5,151 bases of DNA from Lachnospiraceae bacterium UBA3826. GTDB taxonomy: Bacteria > Bacillota > Clostridia > Lachnospirales > Lachnospiraceae. The notes under the pieces are model-generated. The model was not told the origin of the DNA. It made no database searches and was given only the letters and a program-made list of their open reading frames with translations. The stretch lies in the NCBI GenBank assembly GCA_002393095.1, contig DGII01000103.1, positions 1-5,151 of the forward strand, written 5' to 3'. Within the stretch, counting starts at the first letter, position 1, and every line of letters starts with the position of its first letter. The translations under genes were made by a program, and so were the position numbers. This document shows, one piece after another, positions 1 through 4,748 of this stretch.

Positions 1-50
1 GTGACCTCCGCACTACCAATGCGACGCTCTACCGACTGAGCTATGCCAGC
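1..50 (-). tRNA. tRNA-Thr (anticodon GGT), 5' part only
   Basis: Read on the minus strand from position 50, the sequence folds as the 5' two-thirds of a tRNA. It has a 7-nt acceptor strand (GCTGGCA), TA at positions 8-9, a D arm GCTC/GAGC with the AGTCGGTA loop, and an anticodon stem TCGCA/TGCGG (one U-G pair) closing the loop TTGGTAG. The loop puts GGT at 34-36, which reads ACC and ACU threonine codons. The variable loop begins AGGTC, and the T arm and 3' acceptor strand lie beyond the window edge. It follows sigH by 45 bp on the same strand. A tRNA close behind sigH suggests cotranscription or a local tRNA cluster, but what follows cannot be seen. The identity rests on the anticodon and the overall fold. 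Confidence 0.93.
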
Positions 51-58
51 ATATGTCT

Positions 59-80
59 GTATATCCAACGAAAGATATAC
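59..80 (-). repeat. Small hairpin between sigH and tRNA-Thr
   Basis: A perfect 7-bp inverted repeat, GTATATC (59-65) and GATATAC (74-80), encloses an 8-nt loop. It lies 15 bp downstream of the sigH stop and 8 bp before the first tRNA base. The stem is A/T-rich and no T run follows on the minus strand, so it is not a canonical intrinsic terminator. It could be a processing or stabilising structure in a sigH-tRNA transcript. The TATACA at its distal edge could alternatively be a weak -10 for the tRNA. The symmetry is seen directly; the role is inference. Confidence 0.45.
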
Positions 81-95
81 TAACACAATCACAGC

Positions 96-716
96 CTATT
101 TGTCTACCATTTTCTTGATCTTAGTCTTAATACGCTGCAATGCATTATCCGTGGATTTCTCATCTCTTCCAAGGATCTTGGCTATCTGCACATAATTCAT
201 TCCTGTCAGATGGAGATCAAGCACCTGACTTTCGAAGTCGCTTAACCCCTCATCAATCCTTTTCACAAGATTTTCCACATTCTCCCTGTCTATAAGCTCC
301 TGCTCCGGTCCGGGGCTGTCATCCGCAAGTATCTCCGAGATAGGCGATACCCTGTCACCATTCTCATCTTCACTTCCCTCATAGAGAGAGACATAGGTAT
401 TAAGCGGTATATTCTTCTGTCTGCCTGCCGACTGTATCGCCTTATACATCTGCCTCGATATACACAGACCGGCGAAGGTTATGAAGCTTGCATCTCTTCC
501 CGGATCGAAGTCCCTCACAGCCTTGAAGAGTCCGATCATCCCCTCCTGAATGAGATCTTCGGGCTCCGCCCCCAGTATGTACATGGATTTGGCATTATGG
601 CGGACAAGATACTTATACTTATCGCACAGGTAATCCGCAACCTCAGGCTCCCCGTCACGCATGGCGGTTATAAGTTCTTCATCTGTCATGGAATCATATC
701 TGCCGTATCCCACCAT
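96..716 (-). CDS. sigH: RNA polymerase sigma-H factor (SigH/Spo0H family)
   Basis: This is a 206-residue sigma-70-family factor of the SigH type, which directs RNA polymerase to transition-state and early sporulation promoters in Firmicutes. Region 2 spans about residues 30-102. Its core-binding segment EDLIQEGMIGLFKAVRDFDP (53-72) is followed by the -10 recognition part with SFITFAGLCISRQM (77-90) and GRQKNIPLN (98-106). An acidic linker (about 112-145) leads to region 4 (about 158-202), with the helix-turn-helix around YVQIAKILGR and the NALQRIKTKIKK end typical of SigH. Length is close to the usual 200-218. I chose the ATG at 716 because GGAGG lies 6 nt upstream. An in-frame ATG at 746 would add 10 residues but has no ribosome binding site, and one at 689 also lacks one. 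The gene follows rlmB after 52 bp, as in other Firmicutes but without yacP between. Whether this organism sporulates cannot be judged from here. Confidence 0.95.
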   Translation of the reverse strand: MVGYGRYDSMTDEELITAMRDGEPEVADYLCDKYKYLVRHNAKSMYILGAEPEDLIQEGMIGLFKAVRDFDPGRDASFITFAGLCISRQMYKAIQSAGRQKNIPLNTYVSLYEGSEDENGDRVSPISEILADDSPGPEQELIDRENVENLVKRIDEGLSDFESQVLDLHLTGMNYVQIAKILGRDEKSTDNALQRIKTKIKKMVDK

Positions 717-722
717 ATGTAT

Positions 723-727
723 CCTCC
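723..727 (-). promoter_or_regulatory. Ribosome binding site deciding the sigH start
   Basis: The minus strand reads CCGGAGG followed by ATACAT and then ATG at 716, a strong Shine-Dalgarno with 6-nt spacing. The ATG at 746, which would give a longer protein, is preceded only by TAGAGCTATT. The site therefore supports the shorter 206-residue SigH. Confidence 0.8.
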
Positions 728-742
728 GGCTGCAGCTCAAGC

Positions 743-781
743 CCATAATAGCTCTACATAAGTCATATTCACCTATTATGG
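743..781 (-). repeat. 9-bp perfect inverted repeat spanning the rlmB-sigH junction
   Basis: CCATAATAG (743-751) and CTATTATGG (773-781) are exact reverse complements separated by 21 nt. One arm lies in the last codons of rlmB, the rlmB stop TGA (769-771) is in the spacer, and the other arm is in the sigH leader 27 nt upstream of the sigH start. No T tract follows on the minus strand, so it is not a standard terminator. It could be an RNA stem affecting sigH expression or processing, or a spaced operator. The symmetry is direct observation; the function is unproven. Confidence 0.45.
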
Positions 782-1533
782 CCGTTATATGATCTCTGTC
801 TTAATACCTCATAGCCGATGACACCTGCCGCTACAGATGCATTAAGACTGTCAATATCACCCTTCATTGGTATTGATGCGGTATAATCACAGTTGCTCTT
901 GACAAGACGGCTTACTCCGTCTCCCTCATTACCTATGACAATGCCTATGGAGCCCGTCATATCTATGTCATACATGACATCCCCTTCCATATCCGCACAG
1001 ACGAACCACATTCCCCTGCCCTTAAGCTCCTCTATTGTCTTGGATATGTTGGTGACTCTTACCACCGGAGTATAATTGATGGCTCCCGCGCTTGTCCTTG
1101 CCACTGTTCCTGTAAGACCCACGGCTCTGTCCTTGGGGATTATCACGCCGTGCGCTCCTGCGAGATTGGCTGTACGTATGATGGCGCCCAGATTGTGAGG
1201 GTCCTCTATACCGTCAAGAATATATATAAAAGGTGCTTCTCCCCTTCTTTGTGCAAGGGAGAATATATCCTCCATATCACTGTATTCATATGCCGCACTT
1301 ACTGCTATGACACCCTGATGCGTTCCCGTAGAGGACATATTGTCGAGTCTGTCCTTGGATACATACTTGATATATATATCCCTTTTCTTAGCTTCTCTTT
1401 TGATAGTCATTACAGGGCCGTCATTAGACCCATCCAGAATATAGAGCCTGTCGATGGGCTTACCTGCCCTCAGAGCCTCTATCACCGGATTCCTGCCCTC
1501 TATTAAGCTTTCATTAACCTGCTTTTCTGTCAT
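769..1533 (-). CDS. rlmB: 23S rRNA (guanosine-2'-O-)-methyltransferase, SpoU/TrmH family (RlmB)
   Basis: This is a 254-residue SPOUT methyltransferase that, by family, transfers a methyl group from S-adenosylmethionine to the ribose 2'-O of G2251 (E. coli numbering) in the 23S rRNA peptidyl-transferase region. An N-terminal substrate-binding domain (about 10-85) begins with IEGRNPVIEAL. The catalytic domain (about 102-247) has the three SpoU motifs. Motif 1 is DGIEDPHNLGAIIRTA (107-122) with the conserved Asn114 and Arg120. Motif 2 is IVIGNEGDGVSRL (198-210), and motif 3 is IPMKGDIDSLNASVAAG (221-237). Motifs 2 and 3 form the knotted cofactor site. Its ATG overlaps the mrnC stop by 4 bases, and only a weak GGGAC lies 7 nt upstream, so translational coupling is likely. 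Position between mrnC and sigH favours RlmB over another SpoU paralogue. It was called YacO in Bacillus. The exact target nucleotide is inferred from family and context. Confidence 0.93.
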   Translation of the reverse strand: MTEKQVNESLIEGRNPVIEALRAGKPIDRLYILDGSNDGPVMTIKREAKKRDIYIKYVSKDRLDNMSSTGTHQGVIAVSAAYEYSDMEDIFSLAQRRGEAPFIYILDGIEDPHNLGAIIRTANLAGAHGVIIPKDRAVGLTGTVARTSAGAINYTPVVRVTNISKTIEELKGRGMWFVCADMEGDVMYDIDMTGSIGIVIGNEGDGVSRLVKSNCDYTASIPMKGDIDSLNASVAAGVIGYEVLRQRSYNGHNR

Positions 1534-2009
1534 ATATTTTGTCCCGTTTTATTCAATCCTGATTTAATTAATTCGAGAATTCTTCCGGTCTCATGCTTAA
1601 GATACAGATAGCCTAACATCGCCTCAAAGCCTGTTGCCTTGTGATAATCCCTGTCAGTTGCATTCTTGGCTTTACTGTTGGTATGTGCATTGCGGCCTCT
1701 CTTATATACTTCGAGCTCATCTTCATTAAGCTCATCTTCAAGAGCATCTATCATGTCTGCCTGAGCCGATGCTTTAACTATATCCGCTTTTTTTCTGTGC
1801 AGCTTACCGGGAGCCGAATTGCCCCTCGCCACTACGATACTTCTAATGACCATATCATATACACAGTCACCGAGAAAAGCCAGGGCGAGCGGTGAATATG
1901 TCCTAAGATCCTGTTCCCGCAATTCGAAAGCTTCTGTTATTAAGCTGTACAGATCTCTGTCATTATTCTTATCACCGCCGACGGCTTCATCCATATGCTC
2001 ACCCATCAT
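1530..2009 (-). CDS. mrnC: Mini-ribonuclease III (23S rRNA maturation)
   Basis: The 159-residue protein has a single RNase III catalytic domain and no double-stranded-RNA-binding domain, the hallmark of Mini-III. In Bacillus this enzyme removes the terminal double-stranded extensions of precursor 23S rRNA. The signature YSPLALAFLGDCVYD (38-52) carries catalytic Asp48. Other family features are KLHRKKADIVKASAQ (69-83), GRNAHTNSKAKNAT (105-118) and TGFEAMLGYLYL (126-137) with metal-binding Glu129. It is about 15-20 residues longer at the N terminus than the 143-residue Bacillus protein; the extension is acidic and polar. The start is uncertain: ATG at 2009 gives the 4-base overlap seen at neighbouring junctions, but its ribosome binding site is weak. 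ATG at 2006 and ATG at 1994 (preceded by GGGTGAG) are alternatives. All keep the full catalytic domain. The gene is coupled to cysS upstream and rlmB downstream, and its rRNA role fits its partner rlmB. Confidence 0.93.
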   Translation of the reverse strand: MMGEHMDEAVGGDKNNDRDLYSLITEAFELREQDLRTYSPLALAFLGDCVYDMVIRSIVVARGNSAPGKLHRKKADIVKASAQADMIDALEDELNEDELEVYKRGRNAHTNSKAKNATDRDYHKATGFEAMLGYLYLKHETGRILELIKSGLNKTGQNI

Positions 2010-3415
2010 GCAAGTTCCCAGACAGTTCCTTCTCTGGTATCCTTGATCACTATTCCCTTATTAAGCAGCTCATCTCTTATTGCATCAGCCTTAGCGAAAT
2101 CCTTGGCAGCCTTAGCCTCCTTGCGCTCCTTTATCTTATCCTCAACAAAAGCGGCAAGCTCACTGTCAACCTCTGTAGTCTTATCCGTCGTTTTGCCGCT
2201 TAACAGTCCAAGAGACAGTACCGAATCATAGTCCTCTATCACGGCTCTCTTGGTGGCATCATTGATATCGGATGCCTTAAGGACATCATAGACAAGAGTA
2301 ACAGCCATGGATGTATTCAGATCATTGCCCGCCTCCTCTATAAATCTTTCGTGCCACTGCTTAACGGCTGCATCGTCCTTAACACCATCCTCAGAGAGAT
2401 TGCCTATCCTTTTTATGAGCTTCTCATAGGTGCTCTGAGCCTGTGTCAGCGCATCATATGAGAACGTAAGCGGCTTACGGTAATGACTTTGCAGGCAGAA
2501 AAGCCTGTATGCCAGAGGATTATAGCCCTTGCTCTCTATAAGGCTTACGGTAAGGAAGTCTCCCTTGGACTTGCTCATCTTACCTGTCTCGTCATTCAGA
2601 TGATGCACATGGAACCAGTAGTTGACCCACTTATGCCCCATATATGACTCGCTCTGGGCTATCTCATTGGTATGATGCGGGAACATATTGTCTATACCGC
2701 CACAGTGGATATCCATGCGTTCTCCGAGATGCTTCATGCCTATGCATGAGCATTCTATATGCCAGCCCGGATATCCCACGCCCCACGGACTGTCCCATTT
2801 AAGAGCCTGATCCTCGAACTTGGACTTGGTAAACCACAGTACAAAGTCATTCTTATTGCGCTTATTGGTATCCTCGGACACATCATCCCTTGCACCCACC
2901 ATAAGCTCGTCCTCATTCTGCGAGCCGAACACATAATAATCCTTAAGCTTTGATGTATCAAAATAGATATTCTCCCCTGCTTTATACGCGAATCCCTTAT
3001 CAAGCAGTCCCTCTATCATCCTGATGAATTCCGGTATACAGTTGGTGGCCGGCTCTACGACATCCGGCCTCTTGATATTAAGCTTGTCACAGTCAGCGAA
3101 GAAAGCATCCGTATAGAACTTCGCTATCTCCATCACACTCTTATGCTCTCTCTTGGCTCCGGCAAGCATCTTATCCTCTCCGGTATCGGCATCACTTGAC
3201 AGATGACCGACATCCGTAATGTTCATTACACGCTTCACATCATATCCGGCGAATCTGAAGAGCTTCTCAAGCACATCCTCCATGATGTAGCTTCTGAGAT
3301 TGCCGATATGTGCATAATGGTAGACAGTAGGTCCGCAGGTGTACATTGACACCTTGCCCTCTTCATTGGGTATGAATTCCTCTATTCTCTTTGACGTTGA
3401 ATTATATAGCTTCAC
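2006..3415 (-). CDS. cysS: Cysteine--tRNA ligase
   Basis: This 469-residue class Ia aminoacyl-tRNA synthetase attaches cysteine to tRNA-Cys using ATP in the cytoplasm. The Rossmann catalytic domain starts with the family pattern MYTCGPTVYHYAHIGNLR (24-41), which holds zinc ligand Cys27 and the HIGH-type HIGN (36-39). The other zinc ligands are Cys222 in GWHIECS, and His247 and Glu251 in FPHHTNE. The KMSKS loop is exact at 279-283, in KMSKSKGDFLTVSLIE. The C-terminal part (about 325-469) is the helical anticodon-binding region, ending with the conserved ELLNKGIVIKDTREGTVW segment. Length is normal. The start codon is GTG at 3415; it overlaps the cysE TGA by 4 bases (GTGA) and has GGGAGG 9 nt upstream. 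Pairing with cysE is conserved in Firmicutes and links cysteine synthesis to its use in translation. No T-box leader is possible at this junction because the genes overlap. Confidence 0.98.
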   Translation of the reverse strand: MKLYNSTSKRIEEFIPNEEGKVSMYTCGPTVYHYAHIGNLRSYIMEDVLEKLFRFAGYDVKRVMNITDVGHLSSDADTGEDKMLAGAKREHKSVMEIAKFYTDAFFADCDKLNIKRPDVVEPATNCIPEFIRMIEGLLDKGFAYKAGENIYFDTSKLKDYYVFGSQNEDELMVGARDDVSEDTNKRNKNDFVLWFTKSKFEDQALKWDSPWGVGYPGWHIECSCIGMKHLGERMDIHCGGIDNMFPHHTNEIAQSESYMGHKWVNYWFHVHHLNDETGKMSKSKGDFLTVSLIESKGYNPLAYRLFCLQSHYRKPLTFSYDALTQAQSTYEKLIKRIGNLSEDGVKDDAAVKQWHERFIEEAGNDLNTSMAVTLVYDVLKASDINDATKRAVIEDYDSVLSLGLLSGKTTDKTTEVDSELAAFVEDKIKERKEAKAAKDFAKADAIRDELLNKGIVIKDTREGTVWELA

Positions 3416-4107
3416 TTATCTGTTCCTCCCGAAGTATTACTGTTATCTCTGTTCAGATTACGAATCTGCTGTTCAAGCTCAAGCACCCTGTTGATGAGCT
3501 CCGAATTGGCCATCTGAAGATTCCGTATATCCTCCTTGACAGGGTCGGGAAGATGGACATGATCAAGGTTATCCTGAGGCAGACTTGCATTCGATGATTT
3601 AACCACACGTCCCGGTACACCAACTACGGTTGACCCCGGAGGAACCTCCTCCAGCACCACGCTTCCGGCTCCGATCTTACTGTTATCTCCTATCTTAAAA
3701 GAACCCAGCACCTTAGCTCCGGTACTTATCATCACATTGTTGCCGATAGTCGGGTGCCTCTTGCCGTGTTCTTTGCCCGTACCGCCTAAGGTGACTCCCT
3801 GATACAAGGTGACATTGTCACCGATCTCCGCAGTCTCACCTATCACGACTCCTGTACCGTGATCGATAAAAAAGCCCTTACCTATTGTAGCACCGGGATG
3901 TATCTCTATACCTGTCTTACGTACACCCCTCTGCGATATGAGTCTGGCCAGAAAGTAATGTCCCTTAAGATACTGCTTATGTGCGATCCTGTAATACATC
4001 ATTGCCTTAAAGCTGGGATAAAGGAACACCTCCATGTCACTGTGTATTGCAGGATCTCGCTCTTTTATAAGATTTATCTCTTCTTTTATTATTTTGATAA
4101 AGCTCAT
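3412..4107 (-). CDS. cysE: Serine O-acetyltransferase (short, Firmicutes-type CysE)
   Basis: The 231-residue enzyme acetylates L-serine with acetyl-CoA to give O-acetylserine, the precursor for cysteine synthesis by CysK. An N-terminal helical segment (about 1-60) is followed by a left-handed beta-helix of hexapeptide repeats (about 66-170). Within this lie EIHPGATIGKGFFIDHGTG (68-86) with the probable catalytic His83 and its acidic partner Glu68, VVIGETAEIG (87-96), VTLGGTGKEHGKRHP (105-119) and GAKVLGS (130-136). IGAGSVVL (145-152) and VVGVPGRVV (161-169) close the coil. Glu in place of the Asp of E. coli CysE at the dyad position is, to my knowledge, normal in Bacillus-type enzymes. The C-terminal tail (about 183-222) is heptad-like and probably a short coiled coil, followed by a polar end. 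ATG at 4107 has GGAG 7 nt upstream. It is the first gene of the four-gene overlapping block and is separated from ispF by 68 bp, so the block may have its own promoter here. Confidence 0.96.
   Translation of the reverse strand: MSFIKIIKEEINLIKERDPAIHSDMEVFLYPSFKAMMYYRIAHKQYLKGHYFLARLISQRGVRKTGIEIHPGATIGKGFFIDHGTGVVIGETAEIGDNVTLYQGVTLGGTGKEHGKRHPTIGNNVMISTGAKVLGSFKIGDNSKIGAGSVVLEEVPPGSTVVGVPGRVVKSSNASLPQDNLDHVHLPDPVKEDIRNLQMANSELINRVLELEQQIRNLNRDNSNTSGGTDK
3425..3430 (-). promoter_or_regulatory. Ribosome binding site of cysS (supports the GTG start)
   Basis: GGGAGG on the minus strand lies 9 nt upstream of the GTG at 3415, inside the last codons of cysE. It is a strong Shine-Dalgarno for a non-ATG start. 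The protein begins MKLYNS, the normal CysS N terminus, so the GTG start is well supported. Confidence 0.75.
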
Positions 4108-4114
4108 ATATACG

Positions 4115-4118
4115 CTCC
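4115..4118 (-). promoter_or_regulatory. Ribosome binding site of cysE
   Basis: GGAG on the minus strand lies 7 nt upstream of the ATG at 4107, in an otherwise A/T-rich leader. Confidence 0.65.
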
Positions 4119-4122
4119 AATT

Positions 4123-4140
4123 ATTAATTCATGATTTAAT
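4123..4140 (-). promoter_or_regulatory. Imperfect 18-bp palindrome upstream of cysE, possible operator
   Basis: Positions 4123-4140 form a palindrome in which 8 of 9 base pairs match, centred on TCATGA; the only mismatch is T4128 against T4135. It lies 5 bp upstream of the cysE ribosome binding site, in the 68-bp gap before the coupled cysE-cysS-mrnC-rlmB block. Its position and symmetry would suit a dimeric repressor binding site. The arms are almost pure A/T, so chance is a serious alternative, and I could not assign it to a known regulator. Confidence 0.35.
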
Positions 4141-4175
4141 TTATTGGCAAAGTCATCTTCAAATGAAGACACCTG

Positions 4176-4748
4176 TTATTCTGATTTGGATGCCGGACAG
4201 CCCGGACAGACTCCGGATGCACACCCCGTTCCTCGCATATACCCGTCACCTGCAACATCCATAGTAGCGAATTCCCTCGGCGAAGTAAGCATACATACAG
4301 CCTGTGCCGATATGCCCTCACCGCTTCCGGTAAATCCAAGTCCCTCTTCCGTCGTAGCCTTGACATTGACCTGTGATATATCTATTCCAAGCGCTTTAGC
4401 GATATTGTCACGCATCGCATCAATATACGGCCGCATCTTCGGTGCCTGTGCGATTATGGTCGCATCTATATTCTCTATCATATAGAATTCCCGCTCAAGC
4501 AGTTCTCCTACCCTCTTAAGCAATATCAGGCTGTCTGCATCCTTATATTCCGGATCGGTATCGGGAAAATGCTTACCTATATCTCCAAGGGCGGCCGCCC
4601 CTAACAATGCATCTGAGATAGCATGAAGGAGTACATCCGCATCGGAATGTCCGAGAAGCCCCTTATCATAGGGGATACAGACACCACCTATTATAAGCTT
4701 TCTTCCCTCTGTGAGTCTGTGTACATCATATCCCATTCCGACTCTCAT
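4176..4748 (-). CDS. ispF: 2-C-methyl-D-erythritol 2,4-cyclodiphosphate synthase with C-terminal Cys-rich tail
   Basis: The protein catalyses the MEP-pathway step that cyclises CDP-methylerythritol 2-phosphate to 2-C-methylerythritol 2,4-cyclodiphosphate with release of CMP; known family members are cytoplasmic trimers. Residues 1-154 are a complete IspF. The N terminus MRVGMGYDVH supplies metal ligands Asp8 and His10. LLGHSDADVLLHAI contains His34 and metal ligand His42. LGDIGKHFPDTDP (54-66), IIAQAPKM (98-105) and VNVKATTEEGLGFTGSGEGI (127-146) complete the active site and the CMP-binding region. Usual length is about 155-160, whereas this one has 190. The extra 36 residues contain Gly, Ser and Pro and end in a C-x4-C-x2-C arrangement (Cys176, Cys181, Cys184). 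ATG at 4748 has GGGAGG 6 nt upstream and lies inside the HPt gene, overlapping it by 23 bases. In Bacillus ispF follows ispD; here no ispD is visible. Confidence 0.97.
   Translation of the reverse strand: MRVGMGYDVHRLTEGRKLIIGGVCIPYDKGLLGHSDADVLLHAISDALLGAAALGDIGKHFPDTDPEYKDADSLILLKRVGELLEREFYMIENIDATIIAQAPKMRPYIDAMRDNIAKALGIDISQVNVKATTEEGLGFTGSGEGISAQAVCMLTSPREFATMDVAGDGYMRGTGCASGVCPGCPASKSE

Noticed and set aside
51..95. Possible tRNA promoter (TATACA near position 60)
   Set aside because: No convincing -35 stands at the right spacing, and the start would fall almost exactly on the mature tRNA 5' end. The short spacer makes cotranscription with sigH more likely.
744..746. ATG at 746 as the sigH start, giving 216 residues
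   Set aside because: It has no ribosome binding site, the extra residues MGLSCSRRIH do not resemble SigH N termini, and the ATG at 716 has GGAGG at 6-nt spacing.
717..790. Possible sigH promoter with TATTAT as -10
   Set aside because: No acceptable -35 lies at 16-18 bp (only AGGTGA-like sequence), and the TATTAT is part of the inverted repeat. The evidence is too weak to annotate.
1150..1506. Plus-strand open frame of 118 codons opposite rlmB, and similar plus-strand frames opposite the other genes
   Set aside because: They lie antisense to well-recognised conserved proteins, have low-complexity or unfamiliar translations and lack ribosome binding sites. They are shadows of the real genes.
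2472..2553. 12-bp direct repeat GGCTTACGGTAA at 2472-2483 and 2542-2553
   Set aside because: Both copies are in conserved cysS coding sequence and are read in different frames (YRKPLT and LTVSL), so the match is explained by coding constraint and chance.
4152..4172. Possible terminator after ispF: TCTTC-AAAT-GAAGA
   Set aside because: The stem is only 5 bp and A/T-rich, and on the minus strand it is followed by TGACTTTGCC and not by a T run. It is too weak for an intrinsic terminator.
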